From Carex sylvatica (taxonomy: Eukaryota > Streptophyta > Magnoliopsida > Poales > Cyperaceae), in assembly GCA_964058845.1 (NCBI GenBank), contig CAXKVR010000541.1, positions 1 to 41,936 on the forward strand: 41,936 bases of DNA. Direction: 5' to 3'. Under the pieces are notes generated by a model that ran no database searches, was not told the origin of the DNA, and saw only the letters and a program-made list of their open reading frames with translations. Position 1 is the first letter of the stretch. Each line of letters starts with the position of its first letter. Made by a program: the position numbers and the translations under genes. This document shows positions 23,148 to 33,060 of this stretch, piece after piece.

Positions 23148-23471
23148 CTATTTTGTAGCAGCCAGCTTCTTGCCAACCGACTTCTTATCAACCGACTTCT
23201 TGCCAGTAGTCTTCTTAGTATCCGGCTTCTGATTAGTGGCACCGGATGATGTGCTCGCCTTACCAGTATAAGTACACGGAACAAACTCATCATCTAGTGT
23301 TGGAGGGTCTTCATCAATTTTATTTTTTTTCACGTATGGATTTTCAAGAAAGTCATCGTCTGAAAGGGGTGGATTTTCAGTAGGTAATTGGATATCAAAT
23401 CTTTTCAAAAGAAGTATTTTCTTACAGTGACATTTGGCATCCTCAGTACCTCTTTTGCTATTTTTCATCAT
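23148..23471 (-). CDS. Small acidic/Lys-rich ORF between PMD and transposase genes
   Basis: An uninterrupted 107-residue frame starting MMKNSKRGTED. Near the N-terminus is a short CHCKK cysteine pair, then an acidic middle (LSDDDFLENP, IDEDPPTLDDEF) and a Lys/Ser/Thr tail with repeats of the type KKSVDKKSVGKK. I do not recognise a family. It lies 183 bp downstream of the transposase stop in the same orientation and is intact while its neighbours are broken. It could be a third MULE gene, a 3' remnant of a longer protein, or a chance frame. Confidence 0.4.
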   Translation of the reverse strand: MMKNSKRGTEDAKCHCKKILLLKRFDIQLPTENPPLSDDDFLENPYVKKNKIDEDPPTLDDEFVPCTYTGKASTSSGATNQKPDTKKTTGKKSVDKKSVGKKLAATK

Positions 23472-23654
23472 GTTCAACAACAAAATCAAACATAAACTAA
23501 TTGTACAGTAAACATAGAATAATTGTACAGTAATGAATACTACAATTACATAGAATTATACAAACCAGTACAGTTCAAAAAATAAAACATAAAATAAAAT
23601 AACATAACACTATTTATGTTACAAAACAGTTCAAACATAAAATAATTCGCAAGT

Positions 23655-26621
23655 TTATCCTCTACGATGCAGATTAAGACGAAATCCTTCCTGCTGGTTA
23701 GCTGTACCAAATGGCCCTGTTTGCGACAGGTTAGCTATACTAGATGGCCTTATTGAAGATGTGCTTCTCATTCCTACTTCAGATGTGGCGCTCCTTCCTA
23801 TTTCAAATATGATCCTCCTTCCTGCGTCAGATGTGCTCATCCTTCGTGCTTCAGATAGCCCTGTTTGAGATCTGCTGTAAGATCCCCTTCCAAACCTTCT
23901 CGACGACGATGGTCTGACCTTTGCCTGTCTTGCTGCCTCCTCTACATTACAAGTACAACATGTATTAAATTCTGAATTTATCTTGGACAGGTATTTCTAA
24001 TTAGTTGATCAATTGTACCTGCTGCATTTCGATCAATTGTCTCCCGATGAGCCTGATGTCCGAGTCTTTGACCCTGCATTATATCTATTTCCATCGGTAT
24101 GCGGTTGTGCCGTCTCCTTCTTTTTTTGATCAATCTGCTCTCAGGTTTAATTTTGGTGCCGTTGTATTCAGGCCATTCATTTTGGTTGCTTTTCGGTTCG
24201 AAACATGAACTCCATGTTTGTTCCAGTATCGACGAACTGTACAAGGGGCTGACGTATAAATTTTTATCATATTTTATTTCTCGGACCACTTCCATGAAAT
24301 GAGAACATGGTATATCGGTCAATTGGAACTTCTGACATTCACACTCAGCCTTATTGTTATCCATGACAACAGCTCTATACCCGAAATCTCTACGGGTATA
24401 CTCAAGTCTTGGCTGATTACGCCTTGCAGAAATTTTTTCACCCCTAACCATGACCTCAAAAACCCCAATGTATATACCGTAAGGAACCACAGTCATATTC
24501 AGAGATTTATTGATACGCTTTTGCAATAACTCACTTACCCTTTCGGACCACAACTCACCTTGTTGAAGTCTTATTAAAGCTTTGTTCCGCCGTTCATAAA
24601 ACCATCTATTTAACTTATAAAATGTGTCCTCCACGATTGCTGCAACCGGCAAGCGCCGACTAATTTTGAAAACGTCATTCAGTGACTTCGATCCATTTGT
24701 TGTCATTATTCCCCATCGGTGACCTCCGTCCATTGCTTGATACAGTTTCTCCGGACATGGTAGCTCGTCTTCATCATTAGGGTCCCTCTTACCCACCTTG
24801 TTAAGGTACTCGATAGCCTCTGGATAACCAACTTCGAAGTCTTCAAACATCTCCGTCAACCTCCTAGGTTTGCATTTGTTTACTCTAATTTTGAACCTAT
24901 CACTGACATCTCTGTTCCGCCCCACGTACTTGAAGAGGTTCTTGGCAACATGTTGAGAACAATACCGATGGACACATTGGTCGGTAGACTCATCCCATCT
25001 GAGAAGTGAACTCTGAAATACGAATTTAATCCCCAAATGTCTATCCGAGATGACACAAAAAAAATGATTATCTCCAATTACTTCCAATCGCAACCATCTC
25101 ATAAAAAACTCCAAGTTTTCTTTGCTTTTTTTTCTCCACAATTGCAAAAGCCAATGTAAGTAATTGGTTCTCGGCATCGTACATACATGCCATTAGCAGC
25201 CTACCTTGGTACCGTCCCGACATGAAACAAGCATCGATACTAATCACTGGTCTGAGAAATGGCAGCGCTGCAATACAAGGCCCATATGCCCATGCGGCTT
25301 GATTGAAATACCTGTCAGTTTCTCCGTCAATAGGGGTCGAGGTCACACAATATTTGGTTCCCGAATTATTTCTTTGTATGGCTTCCAAAAGTGGAATAAG
25401 CAAGTTGTACGAGTTCTCCCAACTACCAAACATATTTGCAATAGCAAGCTCACGGCCTCGCCATAATTTGTTGTACTTAGGTGTTATATTTTTGTACTCT
25501 TTTTTCATCACATCGCGGATATGATTTATAGTTGCGCACACATCCTTTCTAATTACATCATCAATTGATAAGGCAATCATCTCTGCAGTAAGTTGACGAT
25601 GATCAGCACGTGTTGCCAGTACTTTACATACATGAGACATTGCTTGTTTGGTGATAATTCAAGATCCTGAAAGGCCGTTAAGCTTCGCGGATAACTTGAA
25701 TTTGTAAAAATTATCTCTGCACTTTATAGTTAAACGTTTAGTTTTGCTTTTAGAAACCAAACATTCATAATTATTTTGGATATGAAACTCATTTATTGCC
25801 ACCCTTAGAGCCGCTTTCGACTCAAACACTTGGCCTTTGGCTAATAGATTATCGAATGTTCTGGTTGAGCTGCTGAAAAAATTGATATCCGCAGGCCAAA
25901 AACCGGATATGTCATTGAAACTATCAACTGGATGTCTCATATCGTCCCGACCAGTTATTGGGTTACGTGATTCACAGGACTGTGATTGTGACCGTCTGAT
26001 TGCTCTAACGTCATTGTCGGAACCTGATGACTCATCTGAGAGCATCTCATCCTCGCTCTCCAGATTGTCATCATCAATCACATCCACAGGTGGTACAAAA
26101 TCTGGAATCAGTACTGGTCTACGGACCCGACTGGTACTGGGTCGAGATCGAGTTGTGGGTTCAGGATTCTGACTGGTACTGGGTCGGGATCGAGTTATGG
26201 GTTCAGGGTTCCTACTGGTACTGGGTCGAGATCGAGTTTCAGGAATCTGACTGTTCATATTTGATTGAGAATTAAAACCGGTATGGTTCGGTTCCAATTC
26301 TACAAATAACTCTAGAACCGGGACCCTTTGTGGAAAAGACGCCAAAATTCCTAAAATCATTTTGAACGATTGCTGATTTATTATTGGTACCAATTGATAG
26401 TCACGTTGGCCATCGGTAGACATGTGAAACCTAGCTTAGATTTTCATATTTGCTTCACTAACGGTATACCCAATCAGTTTATAAATCTCATTTTGGAGAT
26501 AATCAAAGTTATGGTCTATGGTTATAGGTAATGAGTATTTAGGTCGGGTGCTGTAAAAAACTCCGTCATCATTGTACATGATTTCTCCTCCAACAAAAAT
26601 TCTCACACAGATGACGGTCAT
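23655..26621 (-). pseudogene. MuDR-type MULE transposase, decayed
   Basis: Two exons on the minus strand, 26621-24019 and 23941-23655, would encode about 960 residues if intact. The N-terminus (MTVICVRIFVGGEI...) is a MULE N-terminal region. Ser/Pro/Arg repeats (SRPSTS) follow, then the DDE catalytic core: first Asp in ISIDACFMSGRYQG, second in FCVISDRH, and CVHRYCSQHVAKN. The C-terminal SWIM zinc finger is CECQKFQLTDIPCSH. An Arg/Ser-rich second exon follows splicing at GCAG|GTACAA. Lesions: TAA at 26438-26436 (a Gln codon would fit), TGA at 25661-25659 where Trp fits (GS*IITKQ), and a frameshift at the A8 run 25133-25126, where seven or ten A would restore frame. Upstream and downstream frames otherwise align well, so decay is limited. 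Confidence 0.9.
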
Positions 26622-26639
26622 TTTTTATTTTGATTCGTC

Positions 26640-27110
26640 TGAATAACAAACTACAAATTTAAAACAACACCTGAATAAAAAATAATAAACTACTATTTAT
26701 AACAAATTAAATAATAAGTAACATAATTTCTAAAACTAAATAATTTACAAATTAATAAAAAATGACATTTTTCTTTTTTCTTTTTTCTTTTTTCTCTTCC
26801 TTTATCTTTGCTTGAGTGTCTTCCTTTCTCTCTGTCTGAGTGTGATCGTGTGCTTCGTATCTATAATTAAAAAAAAAAATTAACATAATTTCAAAAAAAT
26901 CTAGATAGCTAAAAAAAATAGATAGTTAAAAGAAAAAATATGGATAGCTAATAATTTACTGATTTATTTTTGTATGAATGATTAAGTACGAAGGAGTAAT
27001 TTTTATGATGTTTATATATATATATGTAAAGACAAATTTAATAATTAAATCTTTTGGTATAATTTAGTACGGTAGAGAACAAATCATATCCTGTGCACTA
27101 AAGGTATATA
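26640..27110. other. AT-rich 5' flank of the MULE transposase
   Basis: Upstream of the transposase start. Contains CTTTTTTCTTTTTTC-type pyrimidine runs (about 26770-26795), CTTTGCTTGAGTGTC, and an (AT)n stretch at 27012-27025. It is the likely promoter region, but no defined element can be supported. Confidence 0.4.
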
Positions 27111-27111
27111 T

Positions 27112-27416
27112 AAAAATTTATTCACTAAAAAAAGTACAAATTTAAGTACAAGTCATTGAAATTTTTTTGCCATTTTTGGAAAATACAGCTACAAAAATCA
27201 GTACAAATTAATTAAAAATTTATTCCCTAAAAAAGTACAAATTCAAGTACAAGTTATTGAAAAAAATTTGTCATTTTTGAAAAATACAGCTACAAAAATT
27301 AGTACAAATTAATTAAAAATTTATTCCCTAAAAAAATACAAATTTAAGTACAAGTTATTGAATTTTTTTTGTCATTTTTTGAAAATTACAGCTACAAAAA
27401 TTAGTACAAATTAATT
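27112..27416. repeat. Three tandem copies of a ~101-bp unit inside the MULE
   Basis: Copies start near 27112, 27214 and 27315. Each contains TTTATTC(A/C)CTAAAAAA, AAGTACAAGT(T/C)ATTGAA and ACAGCTACAAAAAT(C/T)AGTAC in order. They differ by a few substitutions and poly-T length changes. They lie between the transposase start and the right subterminal motifs. Confidence 0.85.
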
Positions 27417-27559
27417 AAAATATTTGAATGCATGAAAAATCTAGTTACAAAAATATTTTAAAAATTAATAAAAAAAAAACATACATTTTTCTTCGTAGAG
27501 GTCTGAGACTCTGATTCTCCGTCAGAGTAAACTATGAAATATGCGGATTATATAACCGA

Positions 27560-27835
27560 GCGATTGAGATTTCCGCTATTCCATTAACCGGATTATAATA
27601 ATTGAGTCCGATTTTCGGTGCACTGTTAACCGGACCAAAAACCGGTTAACCAATAACCGGATTTATCCCAAATTTTCGGTGAACCGTTAACCAGACCAAA
27701 TTTCCAGTGTACAGTTAACCGGACCCTTGATTTTTCCAGTTAGTGGTTAACCGGTTCTTTTCAAATAGTCCGGGAAATGGAAATCCGGAAATATTGGAAT
27801 TTTCCGGTTAGTGATTAACCGGATTGGGTAGAAAT
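27560..27835. promoter_or_regulatory. Right subterminal CCGGTTAA/TTAACCGG cluster
   Basis: At least six TTAACCGG or CCGGTTAA octamers, one inside the palindromic ACCGGTTAACC context and one as GGTTAACCGGTT, with further partial copies. This mirrors the cluster at the left end. Confidence 0.6.
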
Positions 27836-27906
27836 CGAATTTTGATAAAAAAAGAGGGTAGATTCCATAATTTATTAAATTTTTTGGATATTTATAAAAA
27901 TTTCGG
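27740..27906 (-). repeat. Right terminal inverted repeat of the MULE
   Basis: Ends ...TTATAAAAATTTCGG, the complement of the left terminus. The TSD copy CTTTTTGAG (27907-27915) follows immediately. Confidence 0.88.
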
Positions 27907-27915
27907 CTTTTTGAG
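27907..27915. repeat. Right target-site duplication of the MULE
   Basis: CTTTTTGAG, identical to 18262-18270. Confidence 0.92.
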
Positions 27916-28205
27916 TCGATGGTGATAATGGAGGAGAGCAGAGAGAAGATGATAAGTGGGTGATTCAGAGGAAGGCAAGGGTAGGGTAGGTATGATGGAT
28001 GCTCTGCTCTGCCATGGAAATTTAGATTCGAATCGAACTCTCGTACATATTAATGTGTGTGTATATATATATATATATATCTATCTATCGTAGGAGAAGC
28101 TAGCGAATGGAGCTGCATATATATATGCACTGTTGTCTGTTGCACAGCACAGATTAAAAAAGGTGTTCAACTTGAATCATCATTTCATGCATCACTGGGT
28201 CTGGT

Positions 28206-29004
28206 TAGAGTGAGAAAAATGGCACGCCGGAGCCGGCTCCGTCACGGAACGGTATGGGTGTTAGATATGTGCCATGTCTCGCGTGTCCCGTGCCGTAACT
28301 ATTCGCGTGCTGTGACTAATTGTTAGCAAAGAAGACACGACACGGCACGGCACGAAACACGACACGGCATGAAACAGGAGACACGGTTCCAATTTTTTTT
28401 TCTTCTTGTGAATCAATTTTTAGATAAAAGTCAGTTATATTACTATTTCTTAATTCTTTTTCTTCTTCTTGCTATCTTAATTTGCAAGGCTTTATGAATT
28501 TCAAATGGTTATATATTTTGTTATCAGAATCCAGGTGAGCTGAAGGATTGGCTCTATCAGATCTAAATCCAAATTCAAAGGAAGTGATACATGAGTGTTA
28601 ATTATGCTGTGTCATCTCTTGCCAATGCTGTTTTGAGTGACAAATTCTAATTTAAAAGGCTAGATAATGCCATAGTTTTTTTTTTCTTGTGAATCAATTT
28701 TTAGATTCATCATTTTTTATATTTTGACTATAGAAGGTCAAATAAAAAATCCTTATAATTTCTATATTATGTCATAAATCAAGAATTATGATTAGTTACT
28801 GGTTTTAAAAATTGGTTAAAGTGACGGTTACAGCACGTTTGGTTATGGCACGATTTGGTCACGTCACGACTTGGTTACGGCACGCGAGTCACGCCGTGAC
28901 TCGCGTGCCGTGACCACCCCTCATAATTTTGATCACAGCATGGTACGTGACCAAAATCACAATATGTTAATCACAGTACGACACGGTACGTTTTTTCCAC
29001 ACTA
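28206..29004. mobile_element. Non-autonomous hAT-type element
   Basis: A 799-bp element whose ends are TAGAGTGAGAAAAATGG on the left and, on the opposite strand, TAGTGTGGAAAAAACG on the right. It is flanked by the 8-bp duplication GGTCTGGT (28198-28205 and 29005-29012). Eight bases and TAG-type termini fit the hAT superfamily. Both subterminal regions are crowded with CACGGCACG and GTGCCGTG-like motifs, including a near-perfect 43-bp palindrome at 28873-28915. The AT-rich interior has no transposase frame. Confidence 0.78.
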
Positions 29005-29012
29005 GGTCTGGT

Positions 29013-30671
29013 TGCTACTTGCTAGCTACTGAAGAGTGAAGAATAATTCATTCTTAGTTAGCACATGCATCCTCTGTTATTAAATTCTTGGCCCAGCACT
29101 GGCACTAGCACTAGTGGCGTTTCGTATGGACGATAAATCTTAATTTGTCAGTGCTGTGATCAATAATATCAATTTAATTTTAAAAAAATGAGGTCATCAT
29201 ACAAGTACATTAGAGTAAATAAAATTAACTATTGACATACAGGGAATATTTTTATAAAAAAATATTTACTTAATTAATTACATGATAAAACCGGTGTTCG
29301 AAGCAATTTTGATTTTGATTTTTATATTTCGTAGTTTTGTAGCATGAAAGTTTGATGAAAGAATTCCAAAGCCAGTTCAACAAAAGATTTAATGGTATAT
29401 ATAGAGCGCATGTTCAACAAAAGGGGTAAGCATCTATGAGAAGAAGTTTAGGTAATTAAAGACCTCAACGGTGGTAAATATATATATATATATATATATT
29501 TGCATTTAGGATTTGGGTAGAGAAGGTGGGTGCACTCAATTGCTCCAATGAGCACGCGTGCCTTTGTTTATTCCCCCAATCTCGCTCAAATTCCAAAATT
29601 GTAGGTTCCAACTGGATTCAAACTCCATATTTACCTAATTAATTAGGTGGTTTGAATTCATGGTTATACATTATTTATTTTCCTAATTATCTCATAAAAT
29701 ACTGAATGCATTTATTCAGTATTTAATTTGTGTTAGACTATTTATTTTGATTTTTACAAAAAAAAAAAACTGTCTGAACGTATGAGATTATGATAACTTG
29801 AAAACACATGCATCATAAAGTAAACATAATTTTATCAAACTTTTTTAAACCCCGGAATAGCAAAAAAATCAAGAAAATCCTCATCGATGAAGCTTTTGAT
29901 ACGGGGGACAATAAACAAATCGATTCTTTCATTGAAGCAAGAATAACACAAAAAGAAGACCCAATTAATCCTTCATCGATTGGTGGTATGGATATGGAGA
30001 AAAGAACAAAACTTATTTTTAAACAACCTTGGGGAATTTGTGGCTTTCACCCATAAAACTAGTTAATTAATAATTACGAGCCATAAGTGGATATTATACT
30101 AAAATTACTCATGTAAGTCACATCAAAATATCACTATCAATGATAAAGTTGTGAGGAGGATTCAAATATATATATATTTTTTTATGTATTTATTTCTTAT
30201 ACATTAATAATTTAAATTTAAAATAGAAAAAAATATATAGTTTATCGTGTTAATTTTATTTTCAGCAGTATCAAGAGTTTACAAAAATACATTGATATTG
30301 ATAAATTTTAAGTTAATTTTTCAGCTTATTGATTCATATAAAAAACAACACCAAAAAGTAATATTTTTTTATGCGAAGATAGACAAAATAATATAGATCA
30401 CATTCACATATAACAATTTTATTTTGACATAAAGATTTTAAAAAATTTATTATTAGAAAATTAAAAAATGAAAATACGATGAAGACATAAATAATAAAGC
30501 ATTAATTAAAATCAATGAATGTTGTCAAGTATTGATCAATTAATTAATCCGGACTGAATCAAAGTGGTGATTGCTATAGCCTATAATTAAGCCCTCTTTA
30601 CTATTTGAAAGAAGCTAGAAGAGAGGAGATAAGAAGAAGAAAGTGAAACGTGGAATTGAAAGAATTAATTG
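29013..30671. other. AT-rich intergenic region with one unexplained ORF
   Basis: Mostly A/T-rich sequence with (AT)n at about 29480-29500 and poly-A at about 29757-29770. The only part with coding-like composition is the 29808-30056 frame, described separately. Nothing else recognised. Confidence 0.5.
29808..30056 (+). CDS. Unrecognised 82-residue ORF, possibly an organellar-DNA fragment
   Basis: The 82-residue frame starts at ATG. From about residue 14 (KPRNSKKIKKILIDEAFDTG) its composition is much less AT-skewed than the surroundings and looks protein-like: charged and polar, with ITQKEDPINPSSIGG and EKRTKLIFKQPWG. I cannot assign a family. The style is reminiscent of chloroplast-encoded proteins, so a nuclear insertion of plastid DNA is possible. 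It is also possible that this is chance or a relic of an unknown gene. Confidence 0.3.
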   Translation: MHHKVNIILSNFFKPRNSKKIKKILIDEAFDTGDNKQIDSFIEARITQKEDPINPSSIGGMDMEKRTKLIFKQPWGICGFHP

Positions 30672-30678
30672 ATAAGAC

Positions 30679-31175
30679 CTATGTTGTATGGGTACGGATA
30701 TCGTGTCGTATCCGACATGAATATGGTGACATGACAATTTAAAAAAATTTAGGATACGACACGTTTATTATATATATTATTTTTTATTAATTTATATATT
30801 GTATTTAGATAATTATAACTTAAATTAAATATGTTCAGAAAATAAAGACTTCATATAAGTATATTAAATATTATACTTACTAGAACATAACACATATGAT
30901 AGTTTGATGTAGTGGTTAAAGAATTTGACTCCCATTTGAGAGGTCTAATGTTCGAATACAACCGCCATCACAAACAAAGAGTTATTTTTTTTGGTCCACA
31001 GGAACGGGCGGGTGTCCACTGGCGCGGTACACAAGTGCGTATCCAGCCATGTCTCGTTGGTATCGGACGTTTCGGACCGTATTGATAGGGATCAACTAGG
31101 TGTTGGAAACCGTATCAGACGAGTAGGCGTGTCAATGTCGAATACGGACTTTCTAAGAGTATCAGAGTAACATAG
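30679..31175. mobile_element. Candidate inverted-repeat element with CTATGTT ends
   Basis: The left end begins CTATGTTGTATGGGTACGG and the right end finishes GAGTAACATAG, so the outer 7 bp are complementary. GGTACGGAT/TCGTATCCGACA-type motifs are mirrored further in as GTATCGGAC and AATACGGAC. ATAAGAC occurs next to both ends (30672-30678, and one base beyond the right end at 31177-31183), a probable short target duplication. The interior is AT-rich, with a tRNA-like stretch near 30904-30962. Class not assigned. Confidence 0.55.
30904..30962 (+). other. tRNA-like (A box/B box-like) stretch
   Basis: Contains TAGTGGTTAAAG, resembling a pol III A box, and GTTCGAATAC, resembling a B box, about 35 bp apart, with TTTGACTCCCA where an anticodon arm would lie. 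The stems do not close into a convincing cloverleaf, so this is more likely a degraded tRNA-derived (SINE-like) head than a working tRNA gene. Confidence 0.35.
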
Positions 31176-31183
31176 AATAAGAC

Positions 31184-33060
31184 AGTCAAATAAATAGGGG
31201 AGATCGATCGCGATGCTTCCTATATATTATCCTGTATCATAGCATGCAATAATTAAGTAGATCGATACAGATCCCTTTCATGAAACTGTGCTGTGGTCAC
31301 ACTTTAATTAATTCCCTTTGTCTCTCTACTCTATTCTTTAGCCTCCATCATCATTCATCAAGCTCACTTTTTTATTTTTTTATTTTTTTTATTATACGCA
31401 TTTACAGCAGTTTAGTTTCCAGGAGAAAGAGGAGGGATCACTTGATATTAATTATTTGTTTTAATAATTTAACAATTTATTTTAAAGTTTTTTTTTAAAT
31501 AAATTTGAAAATTAGAGAGAAAATTTATTTATAGGTATGCCATCAGACATATAAATAACCTAACAATCAAGTTTCATCTGATTTAAGTATTATATATTTT
31601 ATGATATATTAATAATAAGTTTGGACTGTTAAATTTTTTAAGTCACTTTACGTACAGTAAAACATACATCAAATTTCATCATACTTAATCAAAATAAATG
31701 TGAATAATATAGATCATGCCTAAAAATGCTGAATTTCAAAATTGAATTTTATTTTTGAATATTGTCAAAATAAATTAATTTCAAATGATTCTTCTCTTTG
31801 AGGAATATATAGTAACAATTTCAATGCATTTATATTTTACAGTCATCTGATTTGTAGGAATAATATAACAAAAACTCAAGGGACAACACTATAGATTTTA
31901 GCACTAACTAGAGAATAGCACTATTCTTTTGAGCTATTCAATGTTTGGATGTAACAAGAATAGCACTAACCTACTATTTTTTATTTGTTTTATATGAATT
32001 AGCTCACTATTCTACTTATTAATCTAACTAAAAGTTGAATTAGCTATTATTTTTAAACTTAAAATTAGCTTTATTCTTGCTCTATTCCTCTTGATACCTA
32101 TATACCTATATAAGAGTGTTGATGAGTTTGTATAAAAAAGTGATGTATGATTTGGGAATCCGAGTCTATCCTTGTCAATTGGAAATAAATCTACTAGATC
32201 CCAGCCGTTGATTTTTATTGAGATTCATGTATATAAAAATTTCTGCATTGAGATTCGTGCATAGAAAAAATTATCAAAGCATATTACTTATTCTTGATGA
32301 ATAAGTTTGTCTACCTCTGTACCAAATATATATATTTTTTCCTATCTAACTCTTTTTTGTTTCAGACCCGACTTTTTTTTTTTTTTTGCCTATCCACCCG
32401 TTAAACAAAACACTTATATAGTTTCTATCATTCCATTATTTATCACTCATCCTCTTGTATAAATAATATATAGCATCAAAGTTGCATTTAAACAAAAACA
32501 GTAATACATGTGAGAGCTTGCCTAGCTACCATTTGCTTACCAATACATATATATAAAAGATAATATTTAATGATATGTCGGCTAGGCAAAGAGTGAGCGA
32601 TTTAATTAGCTAGCTCAAGTTTGCAATCAACAAAAAAAATATATATATATATATATCCAATCCATATTTATTTTATAAAAAAGGGAATAATGAATTATAA
32701 TATGCATGCAGAAAGCAATGAAGCATGGTGAAGTTTGCAATCGCAGAAGCATGCATTAATTATACCCTGTTAATTTCCACTGTTTCTGTTTCTGTTTCTG
32801 TTGCTCTAGCTTGTGATGTGAGAATAATTCACTTTCTATGAGTTGGAGGGAAAAAAAGTTATCTTTGGACCATCTCCGTCCCAAGTCTTCCTTTGCAATG
32901 ATCGATCGATGTGCCTCTTTCTCACCGTCTATAGTCTATACCAATTTTAATATTAATTAATAATCAAACTTTTACAAATTAACCCAATCATCCCCGCGGT
33001 CTCATCCTTTTCAATTCCAACGCGGCCCCCCACTTCATTTTGGGTCGGGCTGAGTTTCAG
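31184..33060. other. AT-rich intergenic region upstream of the prolyl 4-hydroxylase gene
   Basis: Long T- and A-rich tracts, (AT)n at about 32639-32657, a poly-T run near 32370-32387, and four tandem TTTCTG units at about 32780-32802. No coding frame of interest and no clear transposon ends seen. Confidence 0.55.

Larger units (their letters stand above)
18271..27906. mobile_element. Mutator-like element (MULE), 9.6 kb, with transposase and PMD gene
   Basis: The outer ends are inverted repeats beginning CCGAAATTTTTATAAAT on each strand. Recognisable similarity runs inward about 150-170 bp with scattered mismatches and small indels. A 9-bp direct duplication flanks the element. Inside, left to right: subterminal CCGGTTAA motifs, a GC-rich block, a long tandem-repeat array, a PMD gene (+), a small Lys-rich ORF (-), a MuDR-type transposase (-), a triplicated 101-bp repeat, and a second CCGGTTAA cluster. 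The transposase and PMD genes are broken, so this copy is probably not autonomous now. The conserved ends mean it could perhaps still be moved by an active relative. Confidence 0.92.

Noticed and set aside
24005..24529. Several plus-strand frames of 67-76 residues
   Set aside because: Antisense to the SWIM-finger end of the MULE transposase.
28057..28326. 89-residue plus-strand frame starting in an (AT)n run
   Set aside because: The first part is microsatellite translation (YIYIYI) and the rest lies in the hAT element's GC-rich subterminal repeats.
31280..31498. 72-residue plus-strand frame rich in Ser and Phe
   Set aside because: Composition reflects CT- and T-rich tracts. No family resemblance and no splice partners.
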